The position numbers were made by a program, and so were the translations under genes. Below the pieces are notes generated by a model that was given only the letters and a program-made list of their open reading frames with translations, made no database searches and was not told where the DNA came from. Below are positions 23,840-34,443 of a stretch of 64,000 nt of DNA, piece by piece. How positions within the stretch are numbered: the stretch's first letter is position 1; each line of letters begins with the position of its first letter. The stretch is from Phoenix dactylifera. Its lineage: Eukaryota > Streptophyta > Magnoliopsida > Arecales > Arecaceae. Location of the stretch: positions 23,321,146-23,385,145 of the forward strand of contig NC_052399.1 in assembly GCF_009389715.1 (NCBI RefSeq), written 5' to 3'.

Positions 23840-24040
23840 ACACCTTCTATATATTGTTCAAGCAGTGGCCACAGTTACAAAAATAATCAAAATAATAGCC
23901 CACAACATCTAAATAGTTCAAGCAGTGGACAAAGTTGCAAATATAATTAAAATGAAAAAGTTAACAACACCTCTATAGATGGTTCAAGAAGCGGCCAAAA
24001 TTGCAAAGATAGTCAAAAACTCAAAATAATAACCCACAAC
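23840..24040. repeat. Three imperfect ~58-bp tandem units
   Basis: Each unit contains a variant of 'ggttcaagcagtggccaaagttgcaaa' followed by an AT-rich stretch and 'cccacaaca'. It is non-coding and lies downstream of the last KEA exon found. Confidence 0.65.
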
Positions 24041-24529
24041 ACAAACAGATCACAACTCATTCTCCCTTGAGTGCTACCTCAAGAACCCCAAGAGCCTGCT
24101 GGGACCATGGTGTTTTCCAGCACTGCTCAGCAGCCTTTCACAAATTCATGTAATAATTTAATGGATAAATTCCAGCACTGCTCGTTATTATGTCCTAATT
24201 CAATCTGAAAAATGGGTAAGGCCAATGGATGAACTAGTGCTATCTAAAGCCTCACAAAAAAGTCAACTTGGGTGGTGATGCTAAGAAAATTCATAAGCAA
24301 GTGAGAAACTACTTGAATAAACTGTCTTCTTGTGCTGGCGTGCAGCCACTATTGCAGCCATAAGGTTCCCACCCTCCAAAACACAAGTGCATGTACCTGA
24401 CTCTATAAGGCAACGCAGACACATTACTTAAAAAGCTAAAAATCAATTTGCATGCTAATGCATATGATGATTAGTGTTTAGAAAGTACATCAACCATGAA
24501 AAAGTATAAATAGGAAACCAGAAACATAC

Positions 24530-27500
24530 TGATGCAGCTGCACCACACAAACACATAAACAATACAATTTGAAGCAAGCCCCCAAGAACAGCAACTGCCC
24601 GAACAACATGAAGCTGTAAATGCAATGATATCTAGCATTAGTGTCTAGTTATGCAAATTGCCAAACAAGCAGAACAAAAATCTTTCCTGCAGGATACCTT
24701 TGCTGCAAAGAATTCCAGGCCCAATGCAAAAAGAAGAAAAATAACACCGAACTGAGCTACTGTTTCAACCTATAAGAAAGAGTGTCAGTGAAAGAAAAAT
24801 GATGCAGCGAGTTGTAAATAGCATGCACCGGAAAAAAAAAAATAATGATACATCACATGCAACTTGTTAATACAGCAGAAAGGAATGATTTGCTGATAAA
24901 TAAGAACATATATAAAAACAGCTTTTCTAACATTTATATGAGGCATGCATTGCAGAGAGTTATCTGCTACCAATAAGTTTTTCCCCTCTTTCACACTTAA
25001 CAAGCATCTAGCACTCACACTCCACTTCAGGGAGGTAGTTTCAATGCTTTTGTTTTCAGCAATCTCCGCCATGTCAGCAAGAAACTCACCAAGAGATAAA
25101 TTAAAACATTAGAGCCTGTTTTGTTGTTTCATATACATGCTTTAAGGTACTACTCAAGACAAGAATATAAAGGAATAAATCAATGAGATAAAAGGGAGAC
25201 TAAGCAATTTGCAGGAATAACAAAAATTAAATAAAGATAATAGCAACAAGTACAATTTCATAAAAGTAAAAGCACCTCACTTGCACCATTTCACTGATGA
25301 AGCTAAAACCTCCAGGTCCAATGACAGATCCTGCAAGTAAGTATCCGGTAATCACCTGCAGTGATTCTTGAATTTGTTAATAACTTATGAACAGGTAGAT
25401 TATCTTACCGAACATAGAAATTTTCAAGTACCCAACAGAATTAAATTCCCAGGAAATTTATGAATACTAAAAAAAACAAATCAAATAACTATTCAGAAAA
25501 AAATAAACTATTTTTTTCCAGTACCCACCGGTTGTCCAGCACGAGCAAAGGCAATCCCACCGCAGGTTGCAGATACAATGATCACTACAAGATCAGATAT
25601 CAACCTGCATAAGTTTTCCCATTTATGTCAGACCAAAAAGTTGTAGCGATCTTGATTATCAGCTCATGAATCAGCAGTCATACCTCAGATCTAACTGTAG
25701 AACAGGATACTTTGACTTGGGGTTTGATATAATAAAAACATTATCCTGGAGAGAACAAACATTTTTATGTACCACATGAAAGCATTCTATAAGTCAGTGG
25801 TCAAAATAAACAAATTCAAATAGACTGTGCAGCAACGCACATTCATATATTAGATCTAAGAACAAGCCTTGTAAGTTCCAGGTGAAATTATAAAAAGGAT
25901 ACCTTGCGAGCTATTAAGGTAGGAGTATCCTCTGCTAGGTTTTCATTATCCAGGTTAAAAACATCATGAAACTGAAATAACCTGGAAATGAAGTATGGAG
26001 AATGGAGAATTTGAGCTTTTAATGACTGCTGTACCTCTAGCATCCAGCCAATGAAACAAAGAAATAAACTATTTCCGAAAAAAATAATAATAATAAATGT
26101 TAAGACAAAATTTTGCATGATAGAAGCAGATACTTCTCCTCTTTGGTTTCATTTTTCTTTGGTGTAACTCTAGCTACCGTTTCCAGAACTGCCTGGAAAA
26201 TAAAGAAGTAAAGAGAGAAAGCAAGATAAGCTCATTAATTCACCATTATAATCAAAATTTTACACAAGCAATACTCACAGAAATGGAGCTAAATTTCAAG
26301 GCAACATAGTAAACAACCTAGGAAGATGAGCATTCTGTTCCATATATTAATGTTATCAAAGCATGCTGTTTGACATATTAACAACCAAAATAGGAAGACC
26401 AGTGCTTCAAAAAGAAGCAGCATTATTCAGGAAAATAAATTTGCAAGGGATACATTATAGAGTTATTTCAAGAAAGACATCACAAAATTAAGTTATAAAC
26501 CCTCAACAGAAATAATTAATCAAATGGTACAATACAAATTACTTCTGAAAGAATATCGTCTGCAGCAACATGAAAAAATTAAAATTATAAGGACAACATC
26601 AAGAACTAGGAGCTTAATGAATACCAACAAGTTTGATTCAATGGAAAGTGGAGTGAAAATCAAGGTATAACAAATTTAAATCAATATAGCAGTTTATATG
26701 ACAATGATTTATTAAAAATACACTTGAATGCTAGAAAGGCCATTATATAGCATTATTATAAGGGATATAAAGCATACACAATACCAACACTTGTACGTGG
26801 TTGTCTGCACTCACAATATAAAAGAGGCTAACCAAACTGGTCGAGCAGCACCATTATTTACTACTGGCCATCACTTAAAACCACAGTAATGGTTACTTTC
26901 AACTTATAAAATTTCCTAAAATTCCATATTAGTCACATGATCATCCACTGCCAATTTCAGCATATTATTCCACATCCGTTAAGACAAGTGTATTAAAAGA
27001 AAGGCCAGGAGCTATAAATACCACTACCCCCCTCACTCACTGATGAAATAACGGCACAAGATTGCAACAAACTATAAAATTATGTTATCAATGACATGAA
27101 TCAGCCAGATTCAGCACCTGTATCAACCCTCAGTCAGTCCAAAAAATTGCCATCCACAATTTAGTAACAAAGATTGGAAACAACAAGACAGGTCGAATGG
27201 AATTTCAAAGCATCCAGCAACATCTAACAACTTGGAATTATTAATTAAAAAACAAATTAACCCACGGGTTTCATATTTGAGCCATCATCAGATAGAAGAA
27301 TGAATGCTAAGAAATGCAGGAAACATCAACACTACATCTAACTAATATACTATATATCCAAAGTTCCATTTTGTGCGAGAATAGAAACCTGTTTCTCAGC
27401 AACAGTGTTGTTAAAACTGCCCGCATCAGTCTCTGCAAAATAGAGCAAACACATAATATAATCCCGCCTTATCTGGATTCAAGAATCTCTTATTAGATGT

Positions 27501-28516
27501 TTAATCAGACGAAACTCTGCAGTGCATCAGACAATATCCATGTAGAGTGATGTAGTTACTCAAGAGAAGAAAATATTTTCTGATGAACTTATAAAGCAAT
27601 CAAAATGTTCTTCTTCGTTTCTTTAATAACCATTACCATACGACAGAGCGTCAGAAAGCAAGTTTAGAACAAGAATTACCCCAAGTCCAAGTATCCGGGC
27701 ATACTCCAGTGCTATTTGATGATTTCTGTGTTAGAATTTAAAAAAACACTCAATCATGATAGTATTTTCTAAGTTTCATGTATCAACCAACAGATGAATT
27801 TAGAAAAGCAGTCTCAAGAACGTCCATATTACTCCCAACCTTACCGACTCTGCAAGAGGACTTGGACGAAATGTAGACATCAAACAGAACAAAACCGAAA
27901 GCAAAATTGACACAAATTCTTCGAAAAAGAACCCCATCCTTCCCAGAAAAAAAATAAAGAAATGAAATTTTGACAAAAAAATTCCAAGAAATCGTCGCTG
28001 GAAACAAATAGGAGAAACGACCCTCAATCTGAAATATCCAAGATTTCTCACTGGATCAGTTATTCAATTCAACACTAATTCAAGAAACAGCCACTCAGCG
28101 CTAATTCAAGAAACGGCAACCTCGACCCCAATTCAAGAAACAGCAACCTCGACACCAATTCAAGAAACAGGAAACCTAGATTCTAAACCCTACTAGTCTC
28201 CCTACTGCATCACAATAAGACTTCAAGAAGTCATAGAACGGAGAGCAGAAGACCAGGAAGAAAGAAAAAGCAAGAGGGAGGAGGCCTAGATCTACAAACC
28301 TCCACCGCTCTGCTCGCTCTCCGAGAACTCCTTCTGGAGAGCCCGATCGATGATGTCCGCGAAGCTGCCTTCCTTCCCCGATCCGGAAATCGAGACCTCC
28401 GTCGCATTGCTCGCCTCCGCGCCGCCGGCAAGAACAGGATAGAAGAGCATGGCAAAGACGAAGATGGACACCAAGAAGAGATGAGCGCCGGCGGGAGGAG
28501 AAGCGCCGCTCCTCAT
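24530..28516 (-). CDS. KEA: K+ efflux antiporter, KEA4/5/6 type: exons 1-9 only
   Basis: Nine exons on minus: 28300-28516, 27389-27432, 26134-26192, 25903-25981, 25684-25745, 25529-25604, 25281-25355, 24698-24769 and 24530-24613. All have GT/AG borders and one continuous frame of 256 codons. There is a signal-type N-terminus (MRSGASPPAGAHLFLVSIFV...), then FADIIDRALQKEF, AVLETVARVTPKKNETK, FQFHDVFNL and DNVFIISNPKSKYPVLQLDL. The first membrane segments of the Na+/H+ exchanger (CPA2) domain follow: SDLVVIIVSATCGGIAFARA, GYLLAGSVIGPGGFSFISEM, ETVAQFGVIFLLFALGLEFF and AVAVLGGLLQIVLFMCLCGA. Family members are about 570-590 residues and act in endomembranes as K+/H+ exchangers. Here the region after exon 9 shows no CGGK...SMSSTAVVLKFLM exon or later ones before the MYB gene. 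Truncation, rearrangement or a short isoform are possible. Confidence 0.85.
28077..28175. repeat. 26-27-bp tandem repeat in KEA intron 1
   Basis: AATTCAAGAAAC recurs at 28077, 28103, 28130 and 28157, with intervening GCAACCTCGACACC-type spacers. Confidence 0.9.
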
Positions 28517-28604
28517 CGCCAGAGAGAGAGAGAGCAGGCTGGCGGAGACCAACGGGAGAAGTCTCAAGGAGGAACGGTGAGAAGGAGGGGGAGAGAAGGG
28601 AGAG

Positions 28605-28612
28605 TATTTATA
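28605..28612 (-). promoter_or_regulatory. TATA box of the KEA gene
   Basis: TATAAATA on minus, about 90 bp upstream of the ATG at 28516, with a purine-rich leader between. The position supports this start codon. Confidence 0.7.
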
Positions 28613-28630
28613 TTGCCGGGGGATTGGAGG

Positions 28631-28640
28631 GACACGTGGT
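28631..28640. promoter_or_regulatory. G-box (GACACGTGGT) upstream of KEA
   Basis: A CACGTG core about 20 bp beyond the TATA box. It is a typical bZIP/bHLH site, and binding is inferred. Confidence 0.5.
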
Positions 28641-28744
28641 CTGGTAACCACCCCGGCTACTTGATGAGCGTAGATGAGATCCAGTGAACCGCCAGATGGG
28701 AGAGCCATCTAACTTTGGCGGAGCACCGGAACCGGATTTTGCCG

Positions 28745-29074
28745 TTATGCCCAAAATGTCCTCGTTTTGTTCGCATACGTCTTAGGCGGTTGGTTTGTGC
28801 CGCCGTCGTCAAGCGCTGTTTGACGGAGGGTCCATGAGGCGAGAAAGAAGGGAAACAAGCCAGGAGGAAGGATCGAACGGTCCGTATCTACTGATGCCTG
28901 AGATCGGACGGTTGGGGGACGTCGCGATTGGCGAGAGGTGGACAGATGGGCACCTGGGATTTTCGAATGGGACTGCGTTGAGGTGTACTGCTCCACCGAG
29001 TGCAGTTCCCCTTTAACCGGTCACAGTGGGAAGTCCAACCGTCCGATGAGAATCAGATGGGATTCCTTGCAAAG
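28745..29074. other. Intergenic DNA between KEA promoter and SINE
   Basis: GC-moderate sequence with short overlapping frames on both strands; none is recognisable. Confidence 0.4.
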
Positions 29075-29085
29075 AACTCACACGA

Positions 29086-29491
29086 GCCACCAAGGTGGTA
29101 GCCTAGTGCTACTGGGCAGCAATTCTAACCATAAGATCCCAAGTTCGAATCGCTGCGGCAACGATTAAATTGTGGACCGAAGCTCATTACTTTGGCCACT
29201 GCTTGGACTTGTGGTGTAGGACCGCTCTTGAACCGCTAGTAGCCGGGGTGGTGCCGGGTGTGACGTACTCATACGTGGGACTCGAGCCAGAGCTCAGAGG
29301 AGTAGCTGAGCCGGGCCTATGGGTGGGGAGGGTATGAGTCAAACCGGTCGGGATGCCCAATACACGGCCATTTCTGCCTGCATCGAACATTCTCCTGGCG
29401 GGGCGGGGGCCCAGTGGGGGTTGCTACGCGGGGGTGGGCTTGTCCCTTCCTCCCCCCTATCCCTTTTCTTTAGCCAAAAAAAAAAAAAAAA
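29086..29491 (+). mobile_element. SINE with tRNA-like head, poly-A tail and target duplication
   Basis: An 11-bp exact duplication AACTCACACGA flanks it at 29075-29085 and 29492-29502. The head carries an A-box-like GGTAGCCTAGTGCTACTGGG and a B-box-like AGTTCGAATCGC about 45 bp apart. The body is a GC-rich non-coding stretch of about 310 bp, and the element ends in about 16-18 A. I do not recognise the family. Confidence 0.9.
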
Positions 29492-29559
29492 AACTCACAC
29501 GAAGGACGGGTAATTTGGTTCATAAGGAAATAATTGACAGGAATTGCGCAAGTAGAGTT

Positions 29560-29785
29560 GGGCACTGGGCCGGGCCGCCCACGGCCCGGCACGGCCCGCT
29601 TGCTACAGTGCCGGGCCGTGCCTGGCACGGCCCATTTGAGAGGGCCGTGCTGGGTCACAGGGTACTGGCCCGCGGGCCTGGGCCGGCACGGCCCGCGGGC
29701 CAGCCCGGCACGGCCCATAAGGGCCTGGGCCGGGCTGGCCCGCGGGCCTGGCACGGTCCGGGCCTGGGCCCGGCCCGGCCCGATA
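29560..29785. repeat. Left subterminal GC-rich palindromic block of the hAT element
   Basis: Repeated GGGCC, GGCACGGCCC and CCCGCGGGCC words in an otherwise AT-rich setting, less regular than the right block. It inflates frames on both strands that are not genes. Confidence 0.85.
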
Positions 29786-30091
29786 AAAATTAATGCTTCA
29801 TAAATTTTCTAAAAAAATTAATAAATATTGAAAACTAAGGATTTATGAATATAAAGCCACCTTAATGGTGGGGGGTTTGGCATAGACCCCTACCAGTTTA
29901 TTAATTTAAATCAAAATGGTACATGAAGGGAGGTTTGGACCTTGGTCTGACCTCTAGAATACAATAAGAAACTAAGAAAGGGCCGAGGTTTGGACCTTGG
30001 TCTGACCTCCAGAATACAATAAAAATATACAATTATAAAAAATTAAAAAATCTTACTAATCATCAGTGATTCAGTGAATCAGTATTCACTC

Positions 30092-30123
30092 TTCAGTCTT
30101 CAGTCTTCAGTCTTCAGTCTTCA
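30092..30123. repeat. 7-bp tandem repeat (CTTCAGT)n
   Basis: About five copies of CTTCAGT, at the 3' end of the hAT transposase and overlapping its last codons. Confidence 0.9.
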
Positions 30124-32137
30124 GTAGTGTTTGTATCATCATCATCAGAGGATGTTGTATTATGTCCACCTTTATCTTGAAGTCTTGCCTCAGCATCCAA
30201 CCAATCCTTGAAGCAGAGAAGCATCTCCACCGTTTCGCCCGTCATCCTACTTCTCTTTTCGTCAAGAACACGCCGACCTGCACTAAAAGCGGATTCCGAT
30301 GCTACCGTGGACATCGGCACAGCTAAAATATCGCGTGCAATTGCAGACATAACAGGATATTGATTTCTAACACTCTTCCACCAAGATAATACATCTAGAT
30401 TCTCTATTTGATTTTCATCATATGCAGACTGAAGATCATTTCGTAAATAAAATTCTAGTTCACTACTTAAAGATGAAGAAGATGAAGAGGAACTTGAAGC
30501 ATGTGTGTGTCTTCTCTGTGCAATGAATGAAAAAATAGATGACGAACGAGAACTACTAGAAGAAGAAATAGAAGTTTGTATTTGTGTTCTAGATCCACGA
30601 ATTTTTTCATCATATATAGCATAAATATCATAAAGAAGTTGTTTTACCTCATCTTTAGCAGATTCAGAATCTTGATTCATATTTTCAGAATATGCATCAA
30701 GTAAAATTAGCACGCCATTTAATTTAACTCTAGGATCAAATACAGCAGCTAAGTTATGCATAGGACATATCTTGTCCCAATACTCATTCCATTTAGATTC
30801 CATTAGGTCAATAATAGGCATTAAAACATCATCATATCTATGTTCTGCAAATTTTTGACTAATTATATATGCTTGTTGTAAAAATGAACATGAAGTAGGG
30901 TAATAAATACCAGAAAGAACATTGGTAGCATTATAAAAACTAAGCAAAAAATCTTCCAAAATTTTTCCTTTATTCTAATCAGTTTCAGACAATGTAAAGC
31001 CTAATCCACGATCATTAATATATGCACTTAATAAGTTTTTATATGGGTATGCATCATGTATCATGCTATATGTGGAGTTCCAACGAGTAATTACATCAAG
31101 TTTAAATTTTTTAAACGTTTACCATGATTTATGCATAATTCCTTAAATTCTTGAAGTCTTGATCTTGAAGCATGAATAAAAGAAACTGCATTTCTAATTT
31201 TTGAAATCACATCTTGAATCATGCCCATGCCAGCTTGAACAGAAAGATTTAAGATATGACATGCACATCTAATATGCAGTAAATTTCCATCTAATATGGG
31301 ATGCAATGAGTCTTTTAATAATGCAACAGCAGAATTATTATTAGATGCATTATCAAAAGTAATAGACATAATTTTATCATTAATATTATATGAACATGCA
31401 GTTTGATAAATAATATTTGAAATTTGTTGCCCAGAATGTGGAAAATCAAAAGCACGAAAAGCAAGAATACGTTTATTTAATTGCCAATCATTATCAATAT
31501 AATGAGCAGTAATGGCAATAAAACAATTACTACCTACAGATGCTGACCAAATATCAGAAGTTAATGAAATTTTTACATTTAAAGTAGAAAGTGTTTCAAT
31601 TAAATTTTGTTTCATTGCTAAAAAGTTGGTCATAGCTACTCTTCTAAATGTACGCCTACTAGTTCTTTTGTAAGCAGGTTGTAGGTTTAATTGAACATAT
31701 TCTTCAAAATTAAAAGATTCACATAAACTAAAAGGTAATTCATCCTTAACTATCCATTTTACAAGTGCTTTTCTTTGATTTTCATGATTATATGCAAAAT
31801 TACCTACAAGTAATCCCCCTTGTATATTAAGGGTACTTTGAGTTTGAGCATGAGAATCATGCATCCTATGACTCTCTTGATGTCTTTTTAAATGCCCTGT
31901 TCCCCCACTACTACTACAACTATAAAGTTTGGCACATTTTTTACATCTAGCTTTCCAGACTCCATCAACCATAACTCTATCAAATTCATTCCATACAGCA
32001 CTAGTCCTCTTACGAAAAGAGGTTTGATCTTCACTCGGTTCACCAGTTCTAGAGGAACTCGGAACATGGGGTTGGGGATTAGTTTCTTCTCCCTCAGAAA
32101 CAGGAATGCCAAACTGACTTTCCTCAAAAGATGACAT
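30114..32137 (-). pseudogene. hAT transposase (BED zinc finger, hAT dimerisation domain), one frameshift and one nonsense codon
   Basis: Minus strand, in two long frames: 32137-31091 (348 codons) and 30959-30114 (281 codons). The first opens with an acidic/Ser-rich leader and a BED finger (CKKC ... HLKRHQESH). It continues into the RNaseH-like core with SLTSDIWSASVGSNCFIAIT and MSITFDNASNNNSAVALLKD (catalytic Asp candidates) and CACHILNLSVQAG. Around 31105-31120 the frame slips by one base. The next stretch is readable in another frame, is cut by a TAG at 30975-30977, then continues into ILEDFLLSFYNATNVLSG and the C-terminal hAT dimerisation domain (SWWKSVRNQYPVMSAIARDI, STVASESAFSAGRRVLDEKR). 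It belongs to the Ac-like/RICESLEEPER class. Only two lesions are visible, so it is young or an assembly error is involved. Confidence 0.9.
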
Positions 32138-32539
32138 ATCTATGATTAATTCAAAAAATAAAAACTAACCGCAAGGAGGAATTGAGTAGAGGGTCGGAGG
32201 GCAGAGGCAGAGCCGAGATTCCGAGCTTCCTCTTGTGCTCTCAACAGAAGCGACCTTCTCTTCTCAACAGGAACCTCCTCTTGTGTAGCACTTGAACAAA
32301 CTAAAAATTAAATTGCTAGAAGAGCACTTTAGAAGAGAGAAATAATAGCAATAGAGAAGGAGAGAATGAGAGGTTTGGTGTGGTGAGAATGAGGGAGGAA
32401 TGGGCTATTTATAGAAGCCCAAAATTTTTTTCCCAAAATACCCCTCAATTCAGCCGTTATTGGACTGTTGGGAGGGGTAAAATAGACTTTTTTCCAAAAA
32501 TAGCCGTTGGAAACGGCTATTTTCCTCCCCCCTCTCCAG

Positions 32540-32880
32540 ACGGGCCGTGCCGGCACGGCCCGTCTGGAGCCGTTGCGGGCCGTGCCGGCACGGCCCGTCT
32601 GGAGCCGTTGCGGGCCGTGCCAGGCACGGCCCGTCTGAAGCCGTTGCGGGCCGTGCCTGGCACGGCCCGTTTGCGCCCGTTACGGGCCGTGCCTGGCACG
32701 GCCCGTGGCGTGCCGTGCCCGGCCCGGCCCGCCAATAGACGGGCCTGGGGTCGGGCCGGGCTGGCGTTCCGTGCTGGACGGGCCGTGCCAGGCACGGCCC
32801 GCTTCATAAGCGGGCCGGGCCAGGCACGGCCCGTTTAGTCCTTTGGCCCGGTGGGCTTGGGCCGGGCCGGCCTGGCACGG
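32540..32880. repeat. Right subterminal palindromic array of the hAT element
   Basis: The palindrome GGGCCGTGCC(N)GGCACGGCCC starts near 32542, 32577, 32612, 32648 and 32684, a regular 35-36 bp spacing with GTCTGGAGCCGTTGC spacers, then decays toward the terminus. Confidence 0.9.
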
Positions 32881-32893
32881 CACTATGCGCAAG

Positions 32894-34438
32894 TGCCATC
32901 AGAGGACAGCATCAGGCACGTGGCCGTTGTTTTTGGATTTGTACGGGGAGATGAAAAGACAGTGCCACATGGGAGAGAAACGAGTAAGACGTGGAAGCTA
33001 TCGCATTGCATGTCTTTTTCTTCCCTTAGAGTTCCGAAAGAATCGAGGCTTCTGTCACTGGTAGATTAGTTGACTAAAGATTTCTTATGATTTGCTTCAG
33101 ACCGAGATATTTTCTAGAAGGCTAATGCTATGCAGCTCTTATGAAGCACCCGCTTCAAGCAAAAAAAAAAAAGAAAAAAGCTATGCAGCTCCTATTACGT
33201 GCACAAAAATGGTTTTCTTAACCGCGTGATTGGTGCAATTTTCAAATTATTGCCTTCCCATCTACATAGAATGGATGCTCCGGCTTCATTTTTCTATATA
33301 GAACTGCTCTACCATTAAATATTGATAAGAAAAAAAATCATATTTCCACTAGAAATCACAATCGAATCAGATTAGATACGAATTAGGTCAGATGCAAGTC
33401 AGATCAAAAATTCATCGATCTGCATCTAATCTATTCATTAAACAAATTGAAAACTCAAGTTTGAATCTAAGTGGTTTATTATGTTCGAGTTTTAATTTAA
33501 AAAAATAATTTTTTTATTTCTTAAACTTTAGTTGTTTATTATATTTCTTCGGTCAATTAAATAGAGTATATAAATATACTTCTCTAAAATTAAACAAAAA
33601 TAATACAATCCGATTTTTCTTTTTCTCACTAATACTTTGTCTTCCAAGAATTTCTTTTACAGACAGATTGTTTTTCCGCCCTTCAATCTGGGCATCTGAA
33701 GGAGTCGGTCGGATCAAGCCTCCCAGCGATCGTGCTTGTTAGAAGAAGATCGGGCTGAATCGGATTATTGTACTTTAGGGACGAGATCGCTGCAAACCTG
33801 CACATAGAGGACGAATTATGTTTCTAGGACAGTGTATATCACACATCGATCTAGGCAAGCTTTTTTCAATCTTCTGATTTTATTATAGTAGATGATTTTT
33901 TTATAATACTTGGATAAAATAAAAATATAGTAATTTTTAGATAAAATATTTTTAATAACTTGAGTTGCCAGAGAATATATGGTAAAGGATGGGATGGACG
34001 ACTAGTTTGACCAGAGAATATATTCTTAGTCCAATTCTCAAGTTCACACTCCCCTTGGCCCATAAAAGCCCAGGTGCAGCGCTTGCTAAATTGTAGCCAT
34101 GACGGTAGACTCGCCCAGCACTACCAGGTTGTCGCCGGAACACTGAACGTGTAAAAGAAGCTGCCCGGACACCGATCGAGCGCGTAAAATAGTGGGAATT
34201 TTATGGGAAAACGCTACTATTTCACCAAAAAAGTCGTGAGCACAGCCGCTGGCCAGGGACTGAACTGTACCCAGGTGGATGCAAGGGTGTACGTATGCAG
34301 GGCCATGAAACCAACGGACCTTTGGCGGCAAACACATCCACAATTTAGGGTGGAAAGGAACATAAATTGGTATCAGCCAATCCCTTGAAAAATAAAACCC
34401 TAACAACCATTGACCGAATAATTACTGAAAACTTCTTA
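32894..34438. other. Intergenic DNA, no gene recognised
   Basis: It holds a 37-bp A-rich micro-insertion at 33143-33179 flanked by 16-bp near-identical copies of GCTATGCAGCTC(C/T)TAT, and degenerate GATC/GGTCAGAT words near 33350-33450. Frames at 34086-34406 are not recognisable. Confidence 0.45.
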
Positions 34439-34443
34439 GGTTA

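Larger units (their letters stand above)
29553..32885 (-). mobile_element. hAT-superfamily DNA transposon, 3.3 kb, nearly complete
   Basis: Flanked by the exact 8-bp duplication TGCGCAAG (29545-29552 and 32886-32893). The ends are imperfectly inverted: TAGAGTTGGGCACTGG at left, TAGTGCCGTGCCAGG from the right. Inside each end is a GC-rich subterminal block of GGGCCGTGCC/GGCACGGCCC palindromes (about 29560-29785 and 32540-32880). The minus-strand transposase gene lies between. Confidence 0.93.

Noticed and set aside
29106-29165. Possible tRNA gene
   Set aside because: The A and B boxes belong to a SINE head: the element is flanked by an 11-bp duplication and ends in an A-tail, and no acceptor stem can be drawn.
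29353-29803. GC-rich overlapping frames
   Set aside because: They run through SINE body and hAT subterminal palindromes; the composition is driven by GGGCC words.
32380-32892. Long Pro/Ala/Arg-rich frames on both strands
   Set aside because: They are products of the hAT right subterminal array.
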